Shown here: in pieces, positions 51,184 through 58,941 of the stretch
Layout of the letters: every line of letters begins with the position of its first letter
Numbering within the stretch: position 1 is the stretch's first letter
Origin: RGIG2000 sp045612665
GTDB lineage: Bacteria; Bacillota; Clostridia; Oscillospirales; CAG-272
DNA: 64,000 nt
Reading direction: 5' to 3'
Assembly: GCA_045612665.1 (NCBI GenBank)
Contig: JAZKZO010000013.1
Coordinates: forward strand, 1-64,000
Position numbers and translations under genes: made by a program
The notes under the pieces: generated by a model
What the model saw: only the letters and a program-made list of their open reading frames with translations
Database searches by the model: none
What the model was told of the DNA's origin: nothing

Positions 51184-51202
51184 TATATTTTGCTTAAATA
51201 TC

Positions 51203-51231
51203 TTGATTTTTTCATTGAAATAAGATATGAT
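51203..51231 (+). promoter_or_regulatory. Predicted promoter of galE-galM
   Basis: TTGATT (51203-51208), 17 bp, TATGAT (51226-51231). It is divergent from the Crp/ABC promoter with about 20 bp between the two -35 boxes. Confidence 0.65.
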
Positions 51232-51262
51232 TATATTGATAAATAATAAAGGAGATAAAAAT

Positions 51263-52276
51263 ATGGCAATTTTGGTAACTGGTGGAACCGGTTTTATAGG
51301 TTCTCATACCGTTGTACAGCTTTTAAATGATGGCAGAGAGGTTGTTATTGTTGACAATCTTTGCAACTCAAAGCTTTGTGTTCTTGATAGAATTAAGACT
51401 ATCACGGGTAAGGACGTTAAATTTTACAAGGCGGATTTGCTTGATTTTGAAGCTATAGATAAGATTTTTAAGGAAAATGATATTGATTCTGTAATTCATT
51501 TTGCAGGTCTTAAGGCAGTTGGTGAAAGCGTTCAAAAGCCAATGCTTTATTATCACAATAATATAACAGGTACACTCAATCTTACAAAGGCAATGGCTGA
51601 TAACGGATGCAAGAGAATTGTATTTTCTTCCTCGGCTACTGTTTATGGAAATCCAAAGACAGTTCCAATCAAGGAGGATTTTCCTCTTTCAACCACTAAT
51701 CCGTATGGCGAAACAAAGCTTATGATTGAAAGAATTCTTTCGGATATCGTAAAATCAGATCCTGAATGGAGTGTTTCTATTCTTAGATATTTCAATCCTA
51801 TTGGAGCACATGAAAGCGGATTGATTGGCGAAGATCCAAAGGGAATTCCTAATAACCTTTTGCCATATATCGTTAAGGTTGCGTCCGGAAAATATGATCA
51901 TTTGAGCGTTTTTGGAAATGATTATAACACACCTGATGGAACTGGAGTTCGTGACTACATTCACGTTGTAGATCTTGCAAATGCACACCTTAAAGCACTT
52001 GATAGAGCGGCTAAGGTTACAGGAGTTGAGCACTTTAACATAGGAACGGGCAACGGATATTCCGTTCTTGATATTGTAAAGGCTTACGAAAAGGCAACAG
52101 GGCTTACTGTTAAATACGAAATAGTGGCTCGTCGTCCCGGAGATATTGATGCTTGCTATGCCGATCCTACCAAGGCGTATGAGATTCTTGGATGGAAGGC
52201 ACAATATGATATAAATAAAATGTGTCAGGATTCTGCAAATTGGCAAAAGAAAAATCCTGACGGATACGGTGAATAA
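51263..52276 (+). CDS. galE: UDP-glucose 4-epimerase
   Basis: Leloir pathway epimerase, SDR fold, 337 aa. ATG 51263 with GGAG eight bases upstream; the longer frame from 51227 covers the promoter. NAD motif TGGTGFIGSHT near 6, SSSATVYG near 122 and the catalytic YGETK near 148; C-terminal GRRPGDID-like ARRPGDIDACYAD and GWKAQYDI. Followed after one base by galM. Confidence 0.97.
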   Translation: MAILVTGGTGFIGSHTVVQLLNDGREVVIVDNLCNSKLCVLDRIKTITGKDVKFYKADLLDFEAIDKIFKENDIDSVIHFAGLKAVGESVQKPMLYYHNNITGTLNLTKAMADNGCKRIVFSSSATVYGNPKTVPIKEDFPLSTTNPYGETKLMIERILSDIVKSDPEWSVSILRYFNPIGAHESGLIGEDPKGIPNNLLPYIVKVASGKYDHLSVFGNDYNTPDGTGVRDYIHVVDLANAHLKALDRAAKVTGVEHFNIGTGNGYSVLDIVKAYEKATGLTVKYEIVARRPGDIDACYADPTKAYEILGWKAQYDINKMCQDSANWQKKNPDGYGE

Positions 52277-52277
52277 T

Positions 52278-53330
52278 ATGATTGAAAAGTCTTATTTTGA
52301 TAAAATGCCATCCGGAGAGGATATTTTCGCATATACGCTAAAAAATTCAAGCGGATCAAGCGTTAAAATCATCACTTTGGGTGGAAGAATTAACGAGATA
52401 AACGTTCCTGATAAAAACGGAAATTTGGCGGACGTTATTTGTGGATTCGATAATGCAAAGGATTATCTTTCTGACAGTGCATATCAAGGCGCTCTTATAG
52501 GACGTTTTGGCAACAGAATTGCCGATGCAAAGTTCACTCTTGACGGAGTTGAGTATAAGCTTTATAGAAATAACGGCAAAAATCATCTTCACGGTGGAGA
52601 AAAGGGCTTCGATAAAAAGATTTGGAATGCTAAATCTTGGCAAATCGGCTCTGAAATGTTCCTCGAGCTTTCAATTATAAGCGAGGATGGCGAAGAAGGA
52701 TATCCCGGTAAGCTTTTTGTTACAGTTTTGTATTCATTTAACGATGAAAATACGCTTTCTATAAATTATAAGGCTACAACCGATAAAAAGACTGTTGTAA
52801 ACCTTACAAATCACGCGTATTTTAACCTTGGCGGATATGATAGTGGCAATATTATGAATCATACCTTGTGGCTTGATGCCGACAAGTTTACTGAAACCGA
52901 TTCTGAACTTATTCCAACCGGCAAGGAGCTTGACGTAGCAGGTACAGCCTTTGATTTTAGAAAAGAAAAGCTTATCGGCGCAGAAATTGATGCTGACGAT
53001 GTGAATATTAAAAACGGACAAGGCTATGACCATAATTTTGTGTTAAATTTTGACGGTACAGTTAAGCATTTTGCAACTCTGAAGGATACCGTATCGGGAC
53101 GCGTTATGAAGGCTTATACAAATCAGCCTTGCGTACAAATTTATGCCGGAAACTGTATAAATTGCGATGATCCTTGCTTTAAAAAAGGCGTTAAACAGGT
53201 AAAACGCTGTGGAATTTGCCTTGAAACTCAGCATTCGCCTGATGCACCAAATCAGCCTGATTTTATATCTTGTGAGCTTGATAAGGGTCAGCTTTACGAT
53301 TATACAACCGTATTTAAATTTGAATTTTAA
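52278..53330 (+). CDS. galM: Aldose 1-epimerase (galactose mutarotase)
   Basis: Interconverts alpha and beta anomers of galactose or glucose. 350 aa from ATG 52278. NGKNHLHGGEKGFD holds the first catalytic His, NHAYFNLGG the second, GYDHNFVL and the catalytic Glu in GICLETQHSPDAPNQ follow. galE and galM form an operon without galK or galT nearby. Ends in a terminator. Confidence 0.96.
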   Translation: MIEKSYFDKMPSGEDIFAYTLKNSSGSSVKIITLGGRINEINVPDKNGNLADVICGFDNAKDYLSDSAYQGALIGRFGNRIADAKFTLDGVEYKLYRNNGKNHLHGGEKGFDKKIWNAKSWQIGSEMFLELSIISEDGEEGYPGKLFVTVLYSFNDENTLSINYKATTDKKTVVNLTNHAYFNLGGYDSGNIMNHTLWLDADKFTETDSELIPTGKELDVAGTAFDFRKEKLIGAEIDADDVNIKNGQGYDHNFVLNFDGTVKHFATLKDTVSGRVMKAYTNQPCVQIYAGNCINCDDPCFKKGVKQVKRCGICLETQHSPDAPNQPDFISCELDKGQLYDYTTVFKFEF

Positions 53331-53331
53331 T

Positions 53332-53360
53332 AAAAAACCGCATTTTTATGCGGTTTTTTT
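53332..53360 (+). terminator. Intrinsic terminator after galM
   Basis: AAAAAACCGCAT pairs with ATGCGGTTTTTT around TTTT and continues into T. Confidence 0.93.
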
Positions 53361-53397
53361 CATATGTTATATCGAATACTAATTTTTGGGAGTCGAT

Positions 53398-53658
53398 ATG
53401 ATATATTTTTCAAGCATTGATGAAAGATGTGAAAAAATGGCACAATATCTTATAGATAACAAGGCGACTGTTCGAGAAACAGCAAAAAGGTTTGGAATAA
53501 GCAAATCAACTGTACATAAGGACCTCACGGACAAACTATACAAAATAAATCTTTTCCTTTATAATGAGGTTGATAAGATTTTGCAAATGAATAAATCGGA
53601 AAGACATATTCGAGGTGGCGAGGCGACTAAGCAAAAATACATAAAGGAACGAAATTGA
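53398..53658 (+). CDS. spoIIID: Sporulation transcription factor SpoIIID
   Basis: Mother-cell regulator of 86 aa. ATG 53398 with GGGAG six bases upstream is preferred over TTG 53386. The helix-turn-helix (ATVRETAKRFGISKSTVHKD) and the diagnostic C-terminus (HIRGGEATKQKYIKE) match Bacillus SpoIIID closely. It is strong evidence that the organism makes endospores. It sits alone, flanked by a terminator upstream and a long intergenic region downstream; the promoter is not recognisable as sigma-A type, as expected for a sigma-E gene. Confidence 0.94.
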   Translation: MIYFSSIDERCEKMAQYLIDNKATVRETAKRFGISKSTVHKDLTDKLYKINLFLYNEVDKILQMNKSERHIRGGEATKQKYIKERN

Positions 53659-54124
53659 TGTAATTCTTGAAAACATGTTTTTTATAAGTTCTTTAAGGGT
53701 ATGCATACTAATGAAAGAAAATTTTTGAATTAGGTTTTCTTAAAAACGCAAAAATTTTTGTTTAATTTGATGTAGATATCGAATTGAATTAAAAAAATCA
53801 CGTTTTTACGAACAAAATGATTTTTTATAAATACAAATAAAATTTTCGTTTATATATGTAATATATTAAATAAATGATAAAAAACGCCATTTTACAAAAT
53901 GAGCATTTTTTCTTTACGAATTTGGTGAGAGTTCAAAAAAATCGAGAAATCGCTATATAGCCTTTATTGGCACTTCTCCTAATTATATAAAATATGCATT
54001 TTATATAATTACACATATTGAATATTTGGGCATATAGGATGTGAGAGGTGTTGATGCTCTTTTGCTCTTCCTTTTGATTTTTGCGCTTTTAGCACATATA
54101 AAAATAAAGTTATAAAATTTTAAT
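53659..54124. other. Long A+T-rich intergenic region between spoIIID and ylxM
   Basis: About 465 bases with no convincing gene. It holds several hairpin-forming stretches: AAAAAATCA/TGATTTTTT at 53792-53826, an imperfect terminator-like stem at 53879-53913 (possible spoIIID terminator), GCTATATAGC at 53952-53961 and the 13-base-arm repeat at 53981-54010. A GTG-started frame at 54041-54115 would encode a 24-residue hydrophobic peptide (MRGVDALLLFLLIFALLAHI then KIKL) but lacks a good ribosome binding site. I see no SRP RNA, 6S RNA or tmRNA signature. An unrecognised small RNA is possible. Confidence 0.6.
53981..54010. repeat. Perfect inverted repeat, 13-base arms
   Basis: AATTATATAAAAT and ATTTTATATAATT flank ATGC. 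Entirely A/T arms, not followed by a T-run, so not a standard terminator. Confidence 0.6.
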
Positions 54125-54131
54125 TTTACTA

Positions 54132-54160
54132 TTGACAAGCGAGATGTTGTATGGTATACT
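54132..54160 (+). promoter_or_regulatory. Promoter of ylxM-ffh-rpsP-khpA
   Basis: TTGACA (54132-54137), 17 bp, TATACT (54155-54160). Shares 19 identical bases (54125-54143) with the rpsU promoter. Confidence 0.85.
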
Positions 54161-54203
54161 GTGTAAAGTAATTTGGTTTACACCTTTTGGGAGGCTTGAT
54201 TGT

Positions 54204-54557
54204 ATGTTTGAAAAAAACCTTAATATCTCGCTTCTGCTTGATTTTTATGGAGATATCCTTTCGGAGCGCCAAAAGGAAATTTTAGACTTTTACTATAATG
54301 ATGATCTTTCACTTGCCGAAATCGCCGAAAATTATGACATTTCGCGTCAAGGCGTGCGTAGTGTTTTGAAAAAAGGCGAAACTATACTCGTTGAAATGGA
54401 AGAAAAGCTTCATCTGGCAGAGCGCTTCTCTTCTGTACAAGAAAAATCATCCCAAATTGCCCTTGAGCTTCAAGAAATTACCTCATCTATTGAAAATAAG
54501 GAAATTTCAAGGAAAATTCAAGACTTAACTTCTCAAATCAAGGATTTGGCGTACTAA
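54204..54557 (+). CDS. ylxM: YlxM-like putative SRP-associated helix-turn-helix protein
   Basis: 117 aa. ATG 54204 with GGGAGG upstream is preferred; the longer frame from 54132 would start inside the promoter. Sigma-70 region 4-like helix-turn-helix: DILSERQKEILDFYYNDDLS, LAEIAENYDISRQGVRSVLK. A coiled-coil tail follows. YlxM precedes ffh across Firmicutes and is thought to modulate the SRP pathway; in streptococci it stimulates Ffh GTPase activity. Confidence 0.93.
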   Translation: MFEKNLNISLLLDFYGDILSERQKEILDFYYNDDLSLAEIAENYDISRQGVRSVLKKGETILVEMEEKLHLAERFSSVQEKSSQIALELQEITSSIENKEISRKIQDLTSQIKDLAY

Positions 54558-54572
54558 ATCGGAGGTTTTATA

Positions 54573-55913
54573 ATGGCAATGTTCCAAAATTTAGCGGATA
54601 AACTCGCTAATGCATTTAAAAAGTTCCGAAACAAAGGTAAACTTACACCTGCTGACGTAAAAGAAGGTATGCGTGAAATAAAGCTTGCACTTCTCGAGGC
54701 AGACGTTAACTTTAAGGTTGTTAAAGGGTTTATAAATACTGTTTCTGAGCGTGCGGTAGGTTCTGAAGTGCTTGAAAGCCTTCTCCCTGCTCAACAAATC
54801 GTTAAAATTGTAAATGAAGAGCTTATCAATCTTATGGGAACAACTCAAGCGAAGCTTGAAATTGCGCCCAAGCCACCAACGGTTGTTATGATGGTAGGTC
54901 TTCAAGGTGCCGGTAAAACAACTCATAGCGGTAAGATTGCCGGATTATATAAAAAGCAAGGCAAAAATCCTCTTTTAGTTGCGTGCGACGTATATCGTCC
55001 TGCTGCAATTAAGCAATTACAGATTGTTGGCGAAAAGCTTGGTATTACTGTATATGCTGAGGAAAAAAATCAAAAGCCTGTTTCTATTGCTAAAAACGCT
55101 ATGGATTATGCTAAAAAGCATGGTCATGATATGGTGTTTATAGATACTGCAGGTCGTCTCCACGTTGACGAGGTTCTTATGAAGGAGCTTCAAGACATTA
55201 AGAGTGCTGTATCCCCTACTGAAATTCTTTTGGTAGTTGATGCTATGCTTGGACAGGATGCAGTAAATGTAGCGGAAAGCTTCAATGAAATGCTTGAAAT
55301 TTCAGGTGTAGTTCTTACAAAGCTTGATGGTGATACTCGTGGTGGTGCTGCTCTTTCTGTAAGATACGTTACAGGCAAGCCTATTAAATTTGTTGGAACA
55401 GGCGAAAAGCTTGACACAATTGAGCCTTTTCATCCCGACAGAATGGCATCAAGAATTCTCGGAATGGGCGACGTTCTCTCTCTTATAGAAAAAGCTGAAG
55501 AGGCTTTTGACCAAAAGAAAGCTCAAGAGCTTGAAAAGAAGATGAGAGAAAGCACTTTTACTCTTACCGATTATCTTGAACAGCTTGCACAGCTTAAGCG
55601 TATGGGCTCGTTAGACAGTCTTATGGGTATGATCCCAGGTATGAATACCGGTGCTATGAAGGATGCCAAGATTGACGAGGGAATGCTTGTTAAAACCGAG
55701 GCTATAATCCTTTCTATGACCAAAAAAGAACGAATTAACCCCGACATTATCTCCTCTTCTCGCAAGAAAAGAATTGCGGCAGGAAGTGGCACTAGTGTTG
55801 AGGATATAAATAGGCTTTTGAAGCAATTCGACCAAATGAAAAAGATGATGAAGCAAATGACATCTGGCAAGTTTGGTGGAATGTTTGGCAAACGAATGAA
55901 AATGCCGTTTTAA
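54573..55913 (+). CDS. ffh: Signal recognition particle protein Ffh
   Basis: SRP54 homologue, 446 aa. N domain (1-90), G domain with GLQGAGKTTHSGK near 107, CDVYRPAAIKQLQ, DTAGRLHVD, TKLDGDTRGGA, then the methionine-rich M domain (about 295-446) with the RNA-binding KKRIAAGSGTSVEDINRLL and a GGMFG tail. Its receptor FtsY is at 17706. The 4.5S/scRNA gene is not visible in the window. GGAGG precedes the ATG. Confidence 0.98.
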   Translation: MAMFQNLADKLANAFKKFRNKGKLTPADVKEGMREIKLALLEADVNFKVVKGFINTVSERAVGSEVLESLLPAQQIVKIVNEELINLMGTTQAKLEIAPKPPTVVMMVGLQGAGKTTHSGKIAGLYKKQGKNPLLVACDVYRPAAIKQLQIVGEKLGITVYAEEKNQKPVSIAKNAMDYAKKHGHDMVFIDTAGRLHVDEVLMKELQDIKSAVSPTEILLVVDAMLGQDAVNVAESFNEMLEISGVVLTKLDGDTRGGAALSVRYVTGKPIKFVGTGEKLDTIEPFHPDRMASRILGMGDVLSLIEKAEEAFDQKKAQELEKKMRESTFTLTDYLEQLAQLKRMGSLDSLMGMIPGMNTGAMKDAKIDEGMLVKTEAIILSMTKKERINPDIISSSRKKRIAAGSGTSVEDINRLLKQFDQMKKMMKQMTSGKFGGMFGKRMKMPF

Positions 55914-55976
55914 TGCGGATTTTTAGATAAAAAATAAAAAATTAAAATAAAATTCAATTTATTGGAGGAAATCACA

Positions 55977-56222
55977 ATGGCAGTAAAAATCAGACTTAGA
56001 AGAATGGGCGCAAAGAAGGCTCCTTTCTACCGTGTAATCGTTGCAGACGAAAGATCACCAAGAGACGGTAAGTTTATCGACGAAATCGGTTACTACAATC
56101 CTTTGAGAGATCCAGCTGAAATCAAGATTGACAGCGACAAGGCTACAAAGTGGTTGAACGATGGCGCACAGCCAACTGAAACTGTTAAATCTCTTCTTAA
56201 GAAGAGCGGTATCGTAAAATAA
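55977..56222 (+). CDS. rpsP: Ribosomal protein S16
   Basis: 30S protein of 81 aa. ATG 55977 with GGAGG eight bases upstream; starts MAVKIRLRRMGAKKAPFYR, the bS16 signature, followed by RDGKFIDEIGYYNPL. Follows ffh in the standard order after 63 bases. Confidence 0.98.
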   Translation: MAVKIRLRRMGAKKAPFYRVIVADERSPRDGKFIDEIGYYNPLRDPAEIKIDSDKATKWLNDGAQPTETVKSLLKKSGIVK

Positions 56223-56265
56223 TCTCAAAGAAAGGTGATTATTTACGGATAATCAGGGTGTGCAC

Positions 56266-56502
56266 ATGCAAGATTTTAGCACAGTCCTTGGTAATATGGT
56301 TAAATCTATCGTAGACAATCCGGACAAGGTTGTCGTTACCGAGCATATCGAAGGCGACGAGGTTATGCTTACCTTGAACGTTGCTGAAGAGGATATGGGA
56401 ATGGTTATCGGCAAGCGCGGAAAGATTGCCAAGGCAATACGCACCATAATGAAAACTGTCGCAAAGCTTGACGACAAAAAAGTTACGGTGGAAATTAAAT
56501 AA
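56266..56502 (+). CDS. khpA: KH-domain RNA-binding protein KhpA
   Basis: 78 aa single KH domain: ADVD-like MVKSIVDNPDKVVVTE, and the RNA-binding GMVIGKRGKIAKAIRTIM. KhpA partners KhpB in some Gram-positives and affects cell elongation. ATG 56266 is chosen; GTG 56260 is also possible. In most Firmicutes rimM, trmD and rplS follow; here a terminator does. Confidence 0.92.
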   Translation: MQDFSTVLGNMVKSIVDNPDKVVVTEHIEGDEVMLTLNVAEEDMGMVIGKRGKIAKAIRTIMKTVAKLDDKKVTVEIK

Positions 56503-56505
56503 CTT

Positions 56506-56534
56506 AAAGCGGAGATATTCTCCGCTTTTTGTTT
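56506..56534 (+). terminator. Intrinsic terminator after khpA
   Basis: AAAGCGGAGA (56506-56515) pairs with TCTCCGCTTT (56519-56528), loop TAT, then TTGTTTTTT. Confidence 0.92.
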
Positions 56535-56540
56535 TTTCTA

Positions 56541-56569
56541 TTGACTTTTCTTGCCTTTTATATTAAAAT
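56541..56569 (+). promoter_or_regulatory. Predicted promoter of manA
   Basis: TTGACT (56541-56546), 17 bp, TAAAAT (56564-56569). Confidence 0.7.
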
Positions 56570-56607
56570 TATATTGTTAAAATAAATTGATTTTAGGAGA
56601 TTTTTTT

Positions 56608-57558
56608 ATGCTTAAACCGATTAAGGTGCAACCTATATTTAAAGAGATTATTTGGGGCGGAAACAGGCTTAAAACCGATTACAATAAGGTTTCCGATCTT
56701 AACAATATCGCCGAAAGCTGGGAGCTTACTGTTCGCGATGATGGCATGAACACGATTGTGGGTGGTGAGTTTGACGGGCTTACAATGCAGGAATATATTG
56801 ATAAGAATGGATTTTCGGTTGTTACAAACAAGGAGCTTGATCGCTTCCCTCTTTTGATAAAGTTTATAGATGCTGAGGATAATCTTTCAATTCAAGTTCA
56901 TCCTGATGACGAGTACGGTATGAAGACTGCGAATTCTCTTGGCAAAACTGAAATGTGGTATATAATTGACGCAAAGCCCGGTGCAAAGCTTGTTTATGGA
57001 TTGAAAAAAGGATGTACTGTTGACACACTTCGCAAAGCCATTGAAAACGGTAGCGTTGAGGAACAGCTTAATTTTGTTGATGTGAAAAAAGGCGACGTGT
57101 TCTTTATCCCGTCAGGACTCGTTCATGCTATTGGCGCAGGAATTTTACTTGCTGAGATTCAACAAAATTCAAACATTACATATAGAGTTTACGATTACAA
57201 TAGACTCGGCAAGGACGGCAAGCCAAGAGAACTTCACGTTAAAGATGCATTGAACGTTATCGTGAATAGAACCGACGATGAAATCGACAAAATAAGATTT
57301 TCTACAAATGTCAAAAACGATAATACATTAGCATCATGCGAATACTTCAATGTTGAAAAACACTTTGTTGATGGGGATTTGGAGTTTTCGACAAATGTCG
57401 AAAGCTTTAATTCTATTCTCTGCCTTGACGGAAACGGAAAAATTGAATATAACGGAGAAAGCTTCTCTCTTATAAAGGGTGATAGCTACTTTATTCCTGC
57501 CGGATTGGGTAAATATACTGTTAGCGGAAAAGTTGAAATTATAGTATCTAGAATATAA
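56608..57558 (+). CDS. manA: Mannose-6-phosphate isomerase, class I
   Basis: Zinc enzyme interconverting mannose-6-phosphate and fructose-6-phosphate. 316 aa from ATG 56608 (AGGAGA upstream). PIFKEIIWGGNRL, zinc ligands in QVHPDDEYG and TEMWYI, and HAIGAGILLAEIQQNSNITYR are typical of the short Firmicutes ManA. Single-gene unit. Feeds mannose into glycolysis through the same fructose-6-phosphate pool as pgi. Confidence 0.95.
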   Translation: MLKPIKVQPIFKEIIWGGNRLKTDYNKVSDLNNIAESWELTVRDDGMNTIVGGEFDGLTMQEYIDKNGFSVVTNKELDRFPLLIKFIDAEDNLSIQVHPDDEYGMKTANSLGKTEMWYIIDAKPGAKLVYGLKKGCTVDTLRKAIENGSVEEQLNFVDVKKGDVFFIPSGLVHAIGAGILLAEIQQNSNITYRVYDYNRLGKDGKPRELHVKDALNVIVNRTDDEIDKIRFSTNVKNDNTLASCEYFNVEKHFVDGDLEFSTNVESFNSILCLDGNGKIEYNGESFSLIKGDSYFIPAGLGKYTVSGKVEIIVSRI

Positions 57559-57561
57559 CAA

Positions 57562-57593
57562 AAAAACTACCAAGAAAATTCTTGGTAGTTTTT
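57562..57593. terminator. Bidirectional terminator between manA and the XRE gene
   Basis: AAACTACCAAGAA (57564-57576) pairs with TTCTTGGTAGTTT (57579-57591), with A-runs on the left and T-runs on the right. Confidence 0.9.
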
Positions 57594-57595
57594 GA

Positions 57596-58069
57596 TTATT
57601 TCTTGAAATATAAAAAGGAATTGATTCCCAAAAGCGACGCGCCTAAAAAACCAAACAATCCACCGATGATTTTTAGAAAAAAGCAAATTACAGTAATAGT
57701 GTTTACAGAATTATATATATCACCTGGTCTTGTTAAATCTTGAGGAAAAACAAAGCCGGTTATTAAAAGTGTTATTCCTGTCGTTAAAAGGATTATTGAT
57801 ATGATAAATAAAATCTTTTGTGTGAATGTGGATTCTTTTCTTGAATTTGCGTTAAGAGTCATTAACTTTGCTTCTTCATTTGAGAGTAAATAATCAATAC
57901 TTACATTCATAATTTGCGCTAATTTTTCCATATTGCTGTACGAAGGATAAATAACTCCGTTTTCCCATTTTGAAATTAAAGTTCTTGATATAAAAAGTTT
58001 ACTTGCTAATTCCTCTTGGGATAAATGGTTTTCAATTCTATATTGCTTTAATTTGTCTTTGAATTTCAA
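57596..58069 (-). CDS. Membrane-anchored XRE-family regulator
   Basis: 157 aa from TTG 58069. N-terminal Cro/CI-type helix-turn-helix (about 6-60, HLSQEELASKLFISRTLISK, NGVIYPSYSNMEKLA), a short linker, then two membrane helices at about 83-107 and 124-150. The GTG at 58078 is part of the GGGAGGTG SD, so the TTG six bases after it is the more likely start. Such membrane-tethered XRE proteins are common in Firmicutes, often beside efflux genes; none is present here. Two symmetric sites lie upstream of its promoter. Confidence 0.85.
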   Translation of the reverse strand: MKFKDKLKQYRIENHLSQEELASKLFISRTLISKWENGVIYPSYSNMEKLAQIMNVSIDYLLSNEEAKLMTLNANSRKESTFTQKILFIISIILLTTGITLLITGFVFPQDLTRPGDIYNSVNTITVICFFLKIIGGLFGFLGASLLGINSFLYFKK

Positions 58070-58092
58070 GGCATTCACCTCCCTTTAATTTG

Positions 58093-58121
58093 ATTATAGA
58101 GGATTTTCTTCAAAAAGTAAA
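58093..58121 (-). promoter_or_regulatory. Predicted promoter of the XRE gene
   Basis: Minus strand: TTTACT (58121-58116), 17 bp, TATAAT (58098-58093). Confidence 0.7.
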
Positions 58122-58159
58122 GTGAAATTGTGTTTTCACGGTGTGAAAAGTAATTCACA
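58122..58159. promoter_or_regulatory. Tandem symmetric operators upstream of the XRE promoter
   Basis: GTGAAA-N6-TTTCAC at 58122-58139 and TGTGAA-N6-TTCACA at 58142-58159. Both have 6-base arms and 6-base centres; their centres are 20 bp apart, about two helical turns, and the first abuts the -35. Confidence 0.68.
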
Positions 58160-58161
58160 AT

Positions 58162-58193
58162 AAAAAATCCAAGCATTATTGCTTGGATTTTTT
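58162..58193 (-). terminator. Intrinsic terminator after yebC
   Basis: AAAAAATCCAAGCA (58162-58175) pairs with TGCTTGGATTTTTT (58180-58193); the A-run on the plus strand gives the T-tract on the minus strand. Confidence 0.92.
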
Positions 58194-58196
58194 CTA

Positions 58197-58925
58197 TTAG
58201 TCGCAGTTTTCCCAGTTATGATATACCTCGGTAACGTCGTCGTTATCCTCGAGATGCTCGATAAGAAGATTCATATACTTAATATCGTCCTCGGATGTGA
58301 GAGTTACGTAGGTTGAAGGAATTTTATCCTCTTCTGCCGAAACATACTTAAAGCCTGCGCCCTCTATTGCCTCTGCAACGGCAGCTAGGTCACTTGTTTC
58401 TGTATAGATAATATATGCGTCTTCATCGGAAACAAAGTCTTCAGCGCCCGCTTCGAGAGCTGCTTCCATCAAAGCGTCCTCGTCGTAGCCTTCTTCCTTG
58501 GAAATCATAATTACGCCCTTTTCCTCAAAAAGATAGCCTACGCAACCTGTTGTTCCAAGATTTCCCTTATATTTGCTGAAATATGAACGAACCTCGGGTG
58601 TTGTACGGTTGGTGTTGTCTGTTGCGGCCTCAACAATAACTGCAACTCCACCTGGGCCGTAGCCCTCGTATCTCATTTCTTCAAGGTTAGCTGCATCAGA
58701 TGAGCTTGCCTTTTTAATTGTTCTTTCGATATTATCGTTAGGAACGTTATTCGCCTTTGCCTTTGCAATAAGCGCTGCAAGCTTTGCGTTTACGGAAGGA
58801 TCAGGTCCGCCTGCTTTTACGGCGATAGACATTTCCTTTCCTATTTTAGTGAAAATCTTCGCTTTTTGAGCGTCGGTTTTCTCTTTTTTATGCATTATAT
58901 TTTTCCATTTGCTATGTCCTGACAT
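58197..58925 (-). CDS. yebC: YebC/PmpR-family protein (DUF28)
   Basis: 242 aa. Signature MSGHSKWKNIMHKKEKTDAQ with IFTKIGKEMSIAVKAGG and PNDNIERTIKKA. Family members act as transcription regulators or, as shown for some, help ribosomes through proline runs. GAGG precedes the ATG. Last gene of the minus-strand operon, 16 bases after argS. Confidence 0.96.
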   Translation of the reverse strand: MSGHSKWKNIMHKKEKTDAQKAKIFTKIGKEMSIAVKAGGPDPSVNAKLAALIAKAKANNVPNDNIERTIKKASSSDAANLEEMRYEGYGPGGVAVIVEAATDNTNRTTPEVRSYFSKYKGNLGTTGCVGYLFEEKGVIMISKEEGYDEDALMEAALEAGAEDFVSDEDAYIIYTETSDLAAVAEAIEGAGFKYVSAEEDKIPSTYVTLTSEDDIKYMNLLIEHLEDNDDVTEVYHNWENCD

Positions 58926-58941
58926 AATAACCTCTTAACAA

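Noticed and set aside
53659..54124. SRP RNA, 6S RNA or tmRNA in the long gap beside ffh
   Set aside because: None of the expected conserved loops or paired ends could be found on either strand.
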